A stretch of DNA of 64,000 nucleotides from Brachionus plicatilis (GCA_010279815.1 QEOQ01000242.1:86806-150805), one strand, 5' to 3'. Numbered from the stretch's first letter, positions 20,465 to 31,638 are shown. Program-made: numbers and translations. Notes: generated by a model from the sequence alone, not told the origin.

Positions 20465-21232
20465 ATAATTAGTACTATATATTTCTAAAAAAAAGTAATG
20501 AATAAAAAATTTTGTTCCGAATTTAGTATTTTAATTTTTTTTTTGCATAAAATAAACACAGGTAATGATTATATGCCATTTTAAAATATGAATTGTTTGT
20601 TTTTTAAAGTTTGTAGTTATTTTCAGTTGATAAAAAAAATGATTTAATCGATTTCAAAAAAGGATTGATGATCACTATAGTACAAAAATTTGGTATCTAA
20701 ATTTTAGTGAAGAAAATACGGTATATAAAATAATTTTCAATAAAATATTTTTAATAATTTTAATTATTAAAGCCGCGTATTGACGATCTGAATATAACCC
20801 GACAAACTGAATTTTGATTTTTTTTTAATAGATTTAATTTAATTACAGTTTGTTCAGTTTCTTCAGATCGTTTGCTTTATTTCTTTTATTTTTATAAAGA
20901 CATAATTGTGAAAGCTGTCAAAATTTAAAAAAATTTAATTGAAAACATTTTTTTAAAAATAAAAATAATAATTTTTAAATTTAATTTTTAAAAAATCTAT
21001 TTCTTTAAATTTAATTCATCCTTTACTTTACTTTACCTTCCTGTATATTCTTCTATGATGTCTAGTTGATCCTTTAATTATGAATTATAATTTTTAAAAC
21101 TAAGTTAAAATTTAAATCATTCGGATTATCTTTTATTTCATTTAGAAGAATAATTATAGAACATTTTTGAGTAAAAATCTTTTTTAAACGATAAATTCTA
21201 TAAGGTAAATGAAGCCAGTTCTAGTGTGTAAC
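20465..21232. other. AT-rich spacer with a small hairpin
   Basis: No gene seen. GACGATCTGAA (20781) pairs with TTCAGATCGTT (20861), and CAAACTG with CAGTTTG just inside, forming an imperfect fold-back of about 95 bp. Confidence 0.4.
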
Positions 21233-21606
21233 GGTATTGTGAAATTCAAATACAAATTGAACAAATATTCTTCCTTTTTTGATGAATTGAAATTAAATTA
21301 AATTTAACATACTTAAAAAAATAATGCATAAAAGTGCCACATACTTTGTTGCACCTTTTTTAATAAAAATAAAATCATTATTTTCTTTTTTTTAGTAAAT
21401 TAAACCAAAAATCAATTTAAATATTATTGATATTTTGTTTTTTGTCTTATTTAAACATGAGAAAAATTGTTTTAAGTAAAAAAGGTTCAACAAAGTATGT
21501 TGAACTTTGTTGCAGTCATTTTTTTAGAATATTTTATTAACTTTAATTTTAGTTCATCAAAAAAGGAAGAATTTTTGTTCAATTTGTATTTGAATTTCAC
21601 AATGCC
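21233..21606. mobile_element. Fold-back element, GGTATTGTGAAATT termini
   Basis: GGTATTGTGAAATTCAAATA at 21233 pairs with its inverted copy ending at 21606 (GGCATTGTGAAATTCAAATA). Pairing continues through AACAAA-TTCTTCCTTTTTTG and, further in, around GTTGCACC and GTTCAACAAAGTATG. The flanks GTGTGTAAC and GCGTGTAAT agree at 7 of 9 positions, consistent with an eroded 9-bp TSD. No ORF. Confidence 0.7.
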
Positions 21607-21913
21607 GCGTGTAATAACTAATTTATTTTTCAAAAAAATTTACTTTTAAAGTTTCTATTCATTGTATGTTTGTGTTGCGTGGTTTGTGGAATTTTCTAAC
21701 TTATCTTTAATTTTAATTTATTTTAATTTATTTTATTTTATTTATTATAAGGATGGAGATTAGATAAACATTATAAGATATTAAAAATCATAAATAATGT
21801 GACGACAACATGTAAAATAAGAAATAAAGATAATAAAATAAGTAAAATAAGAAATGTATTTAATAAAAAGATTTTATTTAGAAAAAAATTTGTTCACAAC
21901 TAAAGTTAAAAAT

Positions 21914-21992
21914 GCTTTTCAGTTTTTTAATGGTTGTATAGGAGTAAAAATCTTCGCCATGTTAAAAGATTTGTATACGAGGTTGTGTATTT
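21914..21992 (+). repeat. Direct repeat, copy 1 (AATCTTCGCCATGTTA core)
   Basis: This block, with TCAGTTTTTTAATG, AATCTTCGCCATGTTA and TTTGTATACGAGGTTG, recurs about 840 bp downstream at 22752-22832 in the same orientation. It is not simple sequence and holds no ORF. Confidence 0.6.
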
Positions 21993-22751
21993 TAGTCGAA
22001 TTATTTAAAATTAATCTAATGCTTAGTAGTTAATTAATTAAAAAAAGTGCGAATTTAATTTGATTAATTTTTTGAAAATTTTTTATTAAAAAGCGCACAA
22101 TATTAAGGGTAATATAAATTAAATTGAAATTATAGTTATTGAGTAAACTAAAAGAAACACTCTTAGAACAAACTCAATAATTTCTTTTCAAATAATAAAG
22201 TTCTCTTATCAAATAATTGTCCATATTCTATGAATCATTAATTTATAGCTTAAATATTCCATTCTCTCGTGACCTCAAATTTATTCGTATTTTAAATTAA
22301 TTAACTTATTTTAATTTGTTTCTTAAATAAAAGAAAAAAAAAGGAAAAAGAACAAAAAAATTAAATAATCAAAGGTTTATATCTGAACAACTTTGGAAGT
22401 ACATCTCTTAAAAAATTCATTAATGTGGTAAGCTTAACTAAAGAAAGAAATAGCAAACAAGAAAGTTGAAGAAATATTCTAACATTTTAAAATATTAGCA
22501 AGAAATCAATATTAAATTCTCAAGCACTTAAGAAAACTTATTATTTAAACTGATAAATTAACAAAATTTAAGCAACTTAATAAAAAAAATTGGAATTATA
22601 ATTGTCTAAACTTTTTTAAAAAGATGGGAAAAAATCCACTCTCAAGCAGGATTTTTTTTTTTGAATAAAAATAAATTATTTACTAAAAAATGAGATTAAT
22701 TTCAACTTTGGTCACAAATAAAGAAGTGTTCTCAACTATATTTAAAAAAAC

Positions 22752-22832
22752 TTGTCAGTTTTTTAATGATTGTTTTGGAAAAAAAATCTTCGCCATGTTA
22801 TAAAATTTGTATACGAGGTTGGGAGTATTTTA
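22752..22832 (+). repeat. Direct repeat, copy 2 (AATCTTCGCCATGTTA core)
   Basis: Second copy of the 80-bp block at 21914. Differences are scattered substitutions, while AATCTTCGCCATGTTA and TTTGTATACGAGGTTG are kept. The function is unknown; element ends or a small RNA are possible. Confidence 0.6.
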
Positions 22833-23589
22833 AATTTTGCATGTGATAAAATTAAAAAGACATGTTTAAAAGCTGCTTTACTTTGAAAGTTGATAATTTT
22901 AAAAGTCTGGGCAGTTGATATAAAAAATGTGTGAATTACAAAATTTTTAATTTTTAAAAAATTTAAATTAATGGCGCAAAATTTGAGTTCCGAAAAATAA
23001 TATAAAAGTGGAATAATATTCTTAATAATAATTTTAAATAAAAATTAATTAAAACTCTTAAAATGACGTTTGAGAATAATGTTTCTTAATGAACTTGAAT
23101 CAATAACTTATGTATACCTTTTGTTTTTTTATTTAAAAAAATTTTAAGCCTCATAGGCAACTTGAAATATAAAAAAAAATCTGATTTACAAATCACATTA
23201 AGTTTCATAAATAATTAACCCGTTTAAAATTTTATAAAAACTTTGTATGTAATTAAGGTTTAGAAGTAATTAAAGAAAAAATTTAACTTGGCATGAAGTT
23301 AAAGACAACGAAAAAAGTGGATCAAATGCTCAAATCCCATTGGTGTTTTCACTTCACCAAAGAAGGATTCATTTTCTCGAACCTGTAGCGAAGCGTTTCA
23401 AAGAAATAAATTGTTCATTTTTTTCGTGGATAAAAAACCATTAGTCCAAAAATAAAAAACATAAGAATGCCTTAAAAAGAGAGAATGACTTAACTTACAA
23501 TTTGTTACCTAAAGAATGTTTTTTTTCAAGGATCCGGTTTTTTTTTTGTTTAAATTAAAATAGTTAAAAATATTTGTACGTAAAATTTT
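22833..23589. other. AT-rich spacer
   Basis: No gene is supported. AAGAGAGAATGACTTAACTT at about 23476 is repeated with one change at about 23786, inside the GC-rich island. Confidence 0.4.
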
Positions 23590-24030
23590 TGTCACCCTCC
23601 TATTTTTTCATCCGGGCTTGGGACCGGCATACAGCATAGTTATGACGGCGTCTTCCCCTAAGAAGCACGTGGGACGTTCATCATAAACAGCGCCACTCAT
23701 CCGAGCACTTTTAATTTGGCTGCGAACTCGGCTACTATTTAGACTAGCTTGGAACCACAAACCAAGCGACATTCTCAATTTAGAAAGAGAGAATGCCTTA
23801 ACTTTAGTGCTTCCAAAGTTACGGCTATCCAAAGGGTCAGCTGTAAAACAAGTTCTCGCTCTGCTAAGATTCTATACTGGATGATGGTCAAGCCAGCGGC
23901 ACCCTCATACGACAAGACTAGGACAAAGACTCGTAGATCTATGTACCCGTAATACAGCTCTTCTTTAGACTCGTAGAAAACCACATAGTGTGGCTGCCAC
24001 CACCCTCCTCTTTTCTCATCCTAGACTTGT
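23590..24030. other. GC-rich island with direct terminal repeats, possibly a solo LTR or small retroelement
   Basis: Composition changes sharply to mixed sequence. CACCCTCCTATTTTTTCATC at about 23593 recurs as CACCCTCCTCTTTTCTCATC at about 24002, in direct orientation. Short frames on both strands (up to 74 codons) show no recognisable domain. Direct repeats about 410 bp apart would fit a TRIM-like element or a duplicated LTR edge; no primer-binding site could be identified. Confidence 0.35.
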
Positions 24031-24618
24031 TCAATAAAAAAAATAATTTTGGATTTCATTCGTTTTGTTTATTTTAGAGATAGATCAATTTCGATTTATT
24101 TTTATTAATTTATACACTTAAATGAAGAATTGTACTCTTGAGAAGCCAAATTGCGAAATAAAACTGAACATTGTAAAAGCATGAGATCATGTGACTTAAT
24201 AATGTTATTCAAAGTTTATAATTCTCTCTCGTTCTCGTTCTTAAAAAACTAAATTCAATTTCTATTATATTTAATTCTATTGTATTTTATTTGGTGTCTC
24301 CAGGGTTCTAAACCCGTGCGTCTTTGATTCTTAATGGTTTTTGATTATACCTCGATTTAACCAACTACTAATACTATATATATATTTTAGTTTTATCGTT
24401 TACTTGTTTTTTAGTTTAATTTTGAAATAAAGCTTATTTAAGACGCATCTATCGTTTTATTATAAAATTAGTAAGCCTGAACACTTTTACAACATTAAAA
24501 GCTCAAATTTTCCAGAGACTTAAGTCAGATTTTGACCACAACTCATTTATTATTAAAAAGTATAAAAATATTTAGTCCAAAGTTTCATTTTTTAAAAATT
24601 AAAAATAAATTATAAAGA

Positions 24619-27420
24619 TTAATTATTAATTAAACAAAATCTAATTAATAATATTTTGGTCATGATAAAATAAGAGACAACTTGCTTCATTGCTTTGCTT
24701 GACCGAATTGTTTCAATTTCAAAATTTTCATCTACTTCAACTAAAGGCTCATTCAACTCAAAGATAGCTTCTGAAATTGTAGAATCATTTTGAATCGAAA
24801 GATCAAAAAGTTGAGCACTGGCTCTTACCATTTGAGTAAAACTTTCATTCACCTGAACACAATCATACATGCACGCATCCTCAAGCACATTCTGAGGCAT
24901 ATTCTCATCATCTACTTCAAGCCTAATGCCAGAGCAAAGAGTACTGCATCTTTTTTGATCAGTGCTTCGTTTTTTGCGCAAAGAAAAATTCTCACCTGTA
25001 GTCTGACAGCCTTCGTACAAATATCCCAAACTTTCTGTATAAGTCTCGTGTTTGGCTCTTAACAAAATTGAATAGAAGGAATTCCATTTGGATATCAAAA
25101 TGTGTGTTTTAGTTTGCTCAATGAACAAAATACGATAAGGGACTATTCCTCTAGTAGTAACAACCATTTCCACTGATTTGTTATTTTGAACATCATCTGT
25201 ATACTCGTTTATGTAATCAAGTCCATTGTCAAAAGTGGTCGGAAAGCTTGTGCGATTGGCTTCGAAAGTAACATTGGCGCCATTTTGTAGTGTGTACACA
25301 AATTTAATCTTGGTCAAAACAGTGGCAATTTGATTAGCTCTGCCAATATTTTGGTCAGTACAATAAAGAACAAAGCTACCATGTTGAAAGCAAATGGCGT
25401 CCGAACCAATTGAGCAGAGTTCATAATTGTTTTTGTATGAGAATACATGAGGATCTCCAGTTATCCATGTAGTGTGTCTGATAAAATCTTCACCTTTGGG
25501 ACATTTGAATCTTGAGTTTGATGAACAATCATCGATTGAAAGCGATGGATCGCATTCTGGTGACAAATTGCCATTCAGAGTTATATTCTCTTTTTTGGCC
25601 ATTAAGAGCATTTCACAGCTTGGTCTTTTTATTGAATAGATTACTGTTCTGTCTGATTTTAGTTGTTTGAGCATGCACTTGGGCATGATGTTTACATCAT
25701 CAATAGACAATGTTATGCCAGCGAATCCAAATGAGTACGAAAATTGGGAACACAAAGATTTTGATGAATAAGTTTCAATGGGGTTATTTAGCAAGTTGAT
25801 TGAAATTTGTGTCACAAATATATTTGCTTCACTGATTTTTCTTTCAAAAGCATAGTTTGGCAATCTGCTTATTTTATTATTGCTCAAGTCTAGATATCTG
25901 AGAACTGAGAGTTCGCTCAAATCGGCAATTGTTTTCAAACGATTGCTGCCCAAGTACAAATAGCCTAGATTTTTGTTATTCTTGAAAGAATTTACGTTTA
26001 TTCTAGTTAACAGGTTATTATTTAAATAAAGTGATTGTAAATTAGATAAACTTGAAAAGGAATTTTTTCTAATTTTTTCAATTCTATTTGATTGAAGATA
26101 AAGATTTTTAAGACTCTTTAAATTTTCTAATTTAATGCCTTCAATCATGTTGTTTCCAAGTCCTAAATATTCAAGTTTAGTCAAAGAAGCCAAGTTTTGA
26201 TCTGAAAAATGTTTGATTAAATTGTTATGAAAATAAAGCGATCTTAAATTTTTTAAAATATTAAAATTCGAATAGTCCGCTATTCTATTTGAAGAAATAT
26301 CTAAGTGATTCACATTTGAAATTGCATTCAAAGTTTTTCTGCTCAAACTAGTTAAATTATTTGATCTAAGATAAAGATGAGTAATTAAAGGAAGATTGGA
26401 AAAGTCTATCTCTTGAATGTAATTATTAGATAAATCTAAACGATTCACTTTTATTAAGTTGCCCATTTTTTGTTCATCAATTAATCCATTCAATTGTACA
26501 TTTGATAAATACAGCCTTGTGACATTTTCTAGGCAAGACAATTTAATAGAACCCAAATTGTTGTTCGAAAGTCGAAGTTCTTTTAAATTTTTTAAGCCAC
26601 AAAATGTACTTGACGGAATTTCGGATAAATTATTTGAGCTTAAATAAAGACCGTACAATCTATGATGTATAATTGAGGGTTCTATCTGCGCTACAAAATT
26701 TGATTCCAAGTATAATTCTCTCAAATTTGTCAAATTTTCCAACAATTTACCATTTAATTTATTTATTCTATTTCTATTTAGATAAAGTCTAGTTAATGAT
26801 CTTGACTCAATATGAACATTTTCGAGAAAATTGTCACTAATATCTAATTCATAAAGATTCGGAAACGATTGTGTAAAATTGAATTCAAAATTTGAAAAAT
26901 TGTTATATTGAATATTCAACTCATTTAAATTGGAGAATTCACTTAAATCTTTCATTGTTTGCAAGACATTAGCATCTTGGATGTTAGATCGTCTAATTGT
27001 TAACCTCTTTACCATTTTGGCTATATGAACTTGTTGTCCTGTCAGTATAATACTCATGTTTGAAATCGAATCCAAGGTAAGATCGTCTAGTTTTTGAACA
27101 TTCTCAAAGGCATCTAATTCAATAGTTGTTAAATTATTTGCATAAATATATAAATAATCAATGAATAAAGAATCAAAAGCCTTGCTTGGAAGATATTTCA
27201 AATTTCTAAAACTCATACGATAAATCTTATTGCTTGGAATCGGATTAGTAATATTTGGAAATTGGTCACTATTACAATAAATACTGCATCCTCTTGAGTA
27301 ATACGATGAAGAACATGATGGAAAAGGACATCTTGGATCAGCATATGATGATACAAAATAAAGACTTATTTGTAAATAGAAAAAATAAAATTTCATTTTT
27401 AATGGTAATATTCTCACCAT
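24619..27420 (-). CDS. Secreted or membrane-anchored LRR protein with an RGM/vWD-like GDPH domain
   Basis: A single 933-codon frame without introns. Residues 1-27 are a signal peptide (hydrophobic LQISLYFVSSYA), followed by a Cys-rich cap. About 18 leucine-rich repeats span roughly 60-540 (L-x-x-L-x-L-x-x-N). A Cys-rich linker leads to ITGDPHVFSYKNNYELC; GDPH is at residues 655-658. GDPH with a following Cys and A-T-x-L-T-K-I is the hallmark of vWD-like domains in mucins and repulsive guidance molecules, where the Asp-Pro bond is self-cleaved. The segment up to GYLYEGCQTT resembles the RGM C-terminal domain. A furin-type RKKRS lies near 815 and a hydrophobic C-terminus (VVSYFIMTKILLIRFCLI) could be a membrane or GPI signal. 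LRR-RGM fusion is unusual; adhesion or ligand binding is inferred. Confidence 0.88.
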   Translation of the reverse strand: MVRILPLKMKFYFFYLQISLYFVSSYADPRCPFPSCSSSYYSRGCSIYCNSDQFPNITNPIPSNKIYRMSFRNLKYLPSKAFDSLFIDYLYIYANNLTTIELDAFENVQKLDDLTLDSISNMSIILTGQQVHIAKMVKRLTIRRSNIQDANVLQTMKDLSEFSNLNELNIQYNNFSNFEFNFTQSFPNLYELDISDNFLENVHIESRSLTRLYLNRNRINKLNGKLLENLTNLRELYLESNFVAQIEPSIIHHRLYGLYLSSNNLSEIPSSTFCGLKNLKELRLSNNNLGSIKLSCLENVTRLYLSNVQLNGLIDEQKMGNLIKVNRLDLSNNYIQEIDFSNLPLITHLYLRSNNLTSLSRKTLNAISNVNHLDISSNRIADYSNFNILKNLRSLYFHNNLIKHFSDQNLASLTKLEYLGLGNNMIEGIKLENLKSLKNLYLQSNRIEKIRKNSFSSLSNLQSLYLNNNLLTRINVNSFKNNKNLGYLYLGSNRLKTIADLSELSVLRYLDLSNNKISRLPNYAFERKISEANIFVTQISINLLNNPIETYSSKSLCSQFSYSFGFAGITLSIDDVNIMPKCMLKQLKSDRTVIYSIKRPSCEMLLMAKKENITLNGNLSPECDPSLSIDDCSSNSRFKCPKGEDFIRHTTWITGDPHVFSYKNNYELCSIGSDAICFQHGSFVLYCTDQNIGRANQIATVLTKIKFVYTLQNGANVTFEANRTSFPTTFDNGLDYINEYTDDVQNNKSVEMVVTTRGIVPYRILFIEQTKTHILISKWNSFYSILLRAKHETYTESLGYLYEGCQTTGENFSLRKKRSTDQKRCSTLCSGIRLEVDDENMPQNVLEDACMYDCVQVNESFTQMVRASAQLFDLSIQNDSTISEAIFELNEPLVEVDENFEIETIRSSKAMKQVVSYFIMTKILLIRFCLINN

Positions 27421-27796
27421 AATAGTGAATATTTATACCATTCCAATATTTAAAATTAAGCCTGTAATTTAGTATGTAACCAAAGTGATGATCCAAAAGA
27501 TATGTAATTTAGTATTTAGCATTTATTCAGAATGATGCTTTCTCTTTAAAAAATCCTTTTGGCAACAAAAAAAAGTAAATTAATTCAAAATTTACGTAAA
27601 TGAATTTAAAAGAAATTGTTTAAACAAATACCTAATTTAATAAAACGAACGAAATTACATTTTTTATGAGGATATTTTGCTGGGATTTGAAGTTAATATA
27701 TAATAAAAAAAAATTTTTTTTCGAATAGTCCAATATATTAATATCTGGTTGCTTTTTTTAAAAATTAAAAAACTTATATTTTTTTATAACAGACAG
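27421..27796. other. Upstream region of the LRR gene
   Basis: AT-rich. TATTTATA lies about 10 bp above the ATG on the minus strand, too close to be a confident TATA box. Nothing else supported. Confidence 0.35.
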
Positions 27797-27890
27797 AAAT
27801 TGGTGTCAATTTTAAGTTTATGATCAATTTTTGATGCTCAAAATGATCAAATCAAGCTTAATTATTTAATAACTTATTTAATGTCATTGA
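27797..27890 (+). repeat. Single arm of a fold-back family
   Basis: TTTATGATCAATTTTTGATG followed by CTCAAAATGATCAAATCAA is the same as the inner arm of the palindrome at 46434-46500. The partner arm is not recognisable; a Tc1-independent insertion (27900 onward) follows immediately. Confidence 0.5.
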
Positions 27891-27899
27891 TGCGAAAAT

Positions 27900-29225
27900 T
27901 TTTTGACCGCGAGCAAGACCGCCTAGACGGACGGCCACTTTGGCGGTCAGAACGGCGGCCATAAATTTGGACCGCAATTTTGGCTGGCCAAATAATAGAC
28001 AGACGGCCACTTTGTGGTCACCAATGGTATGACCAATCCAGTTAGTTTTATTTTTACTAGGATTATAAACTTAGGAAAAAAGTGAGTATTCAAAGTTAGG
28101 GTGATGTATTTTGGTTTTATGAAGTTCAGTACAAAAGATCAAATCAAAGTGTAAAAAAATTAAACAACTTTTTTCTAAAAGTTTAAAATCAACTTTGTGA
28201 ATTCAGAATGGTGCAACTTTCAAATTTGCATCAACTGTAAAAGTCTGCTAATGATGTGCAAAATCTCTGCAAAATGCACTACGCTCGATTATAATTAAAT
28301 TTTATTTCTGCTTAACTCTGCAAATTTAAATGATGAAAAATTTTGAAGAAAAGTTTGAACCTCAAAAGTTCTAACTTTTTTTTATTGAAAGGTTTGAACC
28401 TGGCTCGAACTTTTCGGCTCTATTGACCTACACTAGTGGTCACCAGTGATTTGACAAATCCAGACAGTATACCGCTTTAGATTTGAATTGCGTATTTCAG
28501 ACTTACAATTTTCTTATTAAAGCTTTTCTTTTCACGATTTTGAAAATATTAAATTTTAGCTTAGATTAAAAAATTTAAAAGAAACAAAGCATTAATTAAT
28601 GCTTACAGTGCTGCTACGATACCTTGAATTCACGGTAAATATGGTAAAATATCGTGAATTTACCAAATTTTACGTAAAATATGGTAATCTAAAAAAGGGA
28701 ATATTTCATAAAATAAGGATAATTATCGTAAATTACCGGATAATTATTGTAAAATTCAGTGTGAAAAAAAAAATTCCGAAATTTCTCGGAAAAAACAGAT
28801 TTTCATGAAAAAAAATTTTTTTTGAATTTTTGAAAAAGGAAAAAAATTAAAATTTGATTGAATTTTTTGACGAAAACTGACGTAAATTTCGGTAATTTTT
28901 GTAAAAAAAAGGTGGAAAATGGTAAAAATTCAACAAAAAAGGAAAAATGGATTTTTAAAGAAAATTAAAGAATTTTATTTCAAAAGGAAATGACAAATAT
29001 CTTTAGTAAAAAATAATTTCTCTTGAAAAGGTTAAATTTCGAAATTTTCTATAAAAATATTATTTGAAAAAAATGAACTGGCCGTACATTTGGACTTCCG
29101 TCTATGATCTGACTGCCAACTTTTTGGTCCAAATTTTTGGCCACCGGTCTGGCCGCAAAATTGGCTGCCTTATTCATGCTGTTTTTGGACCAGCCAGGCT
29201 GTCCAACATTACAGCAGACCAAAAA
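27900..29225. mobile_element. TIR element with GC-rich GGCCA-TTTGG subrepeats
   Basis: Left end (27905-28030) and right end (29070-29225, inverted) share GCGG-CAGA-CGG-GGCCA-AAATTTGGACC with few mismatches, within arrays of GGCCACTTTGG/GGCCAATTTTG units. These blocks are strikingly GC-rich against the surroundings. The interior carries GGTAAA/TTTACC-rich repeats (28600-28960) and no convincing gene. No TSD was found, and Gypsy integrase sequence begins directly at the right edge, so the insertion may lie in that retroelement. Confidence 0.5.
28600..28960. repeat. GGTAAA/TTTACC-rich low-complexity repeat
   Basis: Many short units such as ACGGTAAATATGGTAAAATA and their complements occur. They probably fold on themselves. 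Interior of the element at 27900-29225. Confidence 0.45.
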
Positions 29226-29226
29226 A

Positions 29227-29625
29227 CGTGGATATACTTTGATAACCAAATGGTTGTCCTTGATAAGAAGCTAGTCTATGTTGAAGTACGAGAGCATGCA
29301 TCATTTAAGCTTGTCTTATCACAAAACCAGGTTTGCGAAATTATTAATTTTACTCATTCAATATTTTGAGATGCAATTACGGATTAAAGAGGACAAAAGA
29401 AAGAGTTTTTAGACGATTTTTTTAGATTCAAACTTGGAAAAGCAATTGATCAGTTTTTAAATCCTGTAAAATTAATCAGCTCGCAAAAAGATTTCATGAT
29501 TTCATGTTTTGCAAACGAATACCAAAAAAACTGGGACATAATTTTTAAAAAGTTAGAATTCGCCTACAACAGATCGGTGCATTCATCTACAAATCACACT
29601 CCCTTTGAGCTGATTTTTAGTTTTT
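29227..29625 (+). pseudogene. Gypsy-type retrotransposon integrase fragments
   Basis: The frame reads WIYFDNQMVVLDKKLVY and EICEIINFTHSIF-like residues of the zinc-binding region. After stops and a deletion it reads NWDIIFKKLEFAYNRSVHSS and TNHTPFELIF. W-D-x-x-x-x-x-x-EFAYN-x-SVHSST-x-x-TPFEL is the conserved C-terminal part of the integrase core of Ty3/Gypsy elements. At least two stops and missing core sequence show it is dead. Confidence 0.65.
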
Positions 29626-30640
29626 AGTAGCTCCAAACCCTGATCTCCCGATCTTTTAATAATTTAGCATTAATAAATTTAAATTTTTTCTAATTTCAAA
29701 CTTATAAAATCGTTTTGTTTTGATTTAATTTACAACTCATTTGCTGATATTTTTCAAAAAATTTCCAAAAAATTCCCTCTTTCAAATGCTTTCAGCAAAT
29801 TATCAGAGTCGAGTCCCCTTCGGATGTGATATATCGGGGCCGGGGAGAAAGGATGTACCACCAAATAGAAAAACTGTAAGTTGCACCGTTTCAATCCAAA
29901 AACAGTAAAAGAAAGAATATCAGCTGGATGAGTCAGTTCCTAGTATTAGTTCTTTTGCTCAAGGTCTGGATCAGTTGGCTGATAAAATCAATTGAGACTT
30001 GAAGGTGCAGAATGTTGTCAGCTTGAAGAAGAGCATGAGTCAAACCTTCTATTCCTATCAGCCATCGAACCGAATAATCTCCGATTTGTTAAATCGGTAA
30101 CCAACACCAACGTTCACGACGTCTTTTCAAGTCGTTTCCCACGGTAGAAGATGCGAACTGCGTTTCCGTAGTGCGCTTCGCGACATCGTCTTTAAATTTG
30201 GACTCGGTAATATTAATTGGTTAAAAGTTATGACACAGCCAAAGTCAAAATTACCACCATCGATTATGTGCAATTTGAGCAAGTTGCCTTGAACTTCTCA
30301 AATTGACATATTTTTGAGCGGAGCCTCTTGGCAATGAAAAGATATTTTTTCCCGAAATAAACCAAGAAGTACAAAACACTTGCATTTTTTGAAGAACTCT
30401 GGAAAAGAAAAATAATTAAGTCAAGTTGAAGAACGACGAAACGAACTTCGTCTTCGTGAAGAAGTGCAAACCGAAACTGACAAGGACCAGTGAGAGGCAG
30501 AACTACGCAGCCTATAATCTCTGGAGAAAAGATTACATAAGTGCGTTAAGAAAAGAAAAAAGGTCGCTCATGTCAATAAATAAAAGCCAGCACAGTATGA
30601 AATTTCACGCAAACGGCGAATCCAATTAACTCAGTGTCTT
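29626..30640 (+). other. Mixed-composition region, probable decayed retroelement (gag-like)
   Basis: GC content rises. GGGGCCGGGGAGAAAGGATG at about 29836 resembles a polypurine tract. Interrupted frames include SISSFAQGLDQLADKIN, RIISDLLNR and DIVFKFGLGNINWLKVMTQP, which look like protein but are broken by stops every 30-60 codons; a 67-codon frame (30426-30629) ends them. They may derive from a Gag protein of the same retroelement as the flanking integrase and LTR-like pieces; no zinc knuckle was seen. Confidence 0.3.
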
Positions 30641-31090
30641 TATATACAATTTCAAGTAAAACTCACAAGTTTTTTAGTAAGATAAAAAGACCTCAGCGTG
30701 AGGAAAAGGGCAGGGAGAATACGAGAAGCACAACTCGAGTACAACGAAAATCGTATTTCAGAACGCTTAACCGATGAGACAAATAAACGAGTTAAGGTCA
30801 GACAAGGCAATTCCAGAGGGGTCTAGTGGAAAAGCTCTTATCGAGTATGAAGAAATCGACAAATTATTTTACTCAGTAGTGAAAGATTATGTTTTTTGTT
30901 ATTTTGTTTTGTTTGTATTTTTGTTAAATAATATTGTTGTCTTCCTAGAATGTGGGTCTTTTCTTTTTCTAGGATGGGGGTATATGTTATGCCTAGCATA
31001 ATCAGTTGATGCTTGCGGTTTAGGTCTTTGCGCAATGCTCACGTAACTTTGAAAACGTAGCAAGGTGGAAAGCTAAGTTGCGTTTGAATC
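30641..31090 (+). mobile_element. Possible 3' end of a Gypsy-type element (Pol tail, polypurine tract, LTR start)
   Basis: A frame ending SSGKALIEYEEIDKLFYSVV is followed by the purine run AGGATGGGGG (30971-30980) and TATATGTTATGCCTAGCATA, whose TGTTATGCC start and short inverted repeat fit an LTR beginning. The partner LTR is not seen in the window. Assignment is tentative. Confidence 0.3.
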
Positions 31091-31521
31091 AATTCCAATC
31101 AATATTCAATGTAAAATTAAAGCTTTGAAATTTTCTTTAAGCATGTAAAATTCTGGTTTATCATTATCAGATTCAAGTTTTTTACAGATAAGCGAGCTGT
31201 TAAACTAATATTCAAGAATTTAAACTGGAAGTCACCAACTAGAATAAGCATTTAGCAACATAGAATTTAATTATGAAATCGTTCTCATTTCAGTAAATTC
31301 AACGTTTCTAATTTTTTCTCAAAACAAGAAGTAGTAAGAGTTTAATGTAAAGTTAAGTAAGAGGAAAATCATCCCAGACCTGCATTTACATGATTTTAAT
31401 TTGTTCATTTCAAAGCGCATTGAATTAGGATGAGATAGTTGAAGAAACATTCTTGAAACATTCAACATGAGAACTAAAAAATCTGAATCTGTCTTGATAA
31501 AAATGGAAAGTACGTAGAGTA
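31091..31521. other. Spacer left of LINE A
   Basis: No gene seen. It ends in the left target-site duplication of LINE A (31522-31536). Confidence 0.4.
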
Positions 31522-31638
31522 TAAGCTGATGTGCAAAAATATGATGAAAAAAAAATTTTTGAATTTGAATTTTGAAAATTAATTGCGTCATCACGTGACA
31601 AACTAAGATTTTAACAAAATTAAAAAGGTGTGGTTACG

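Noticed and set aside
24790..25062. Plus-strand frame inside the LRR gene.
   Set aside because: Shadow of the minus-strand coding sequence; no domain.
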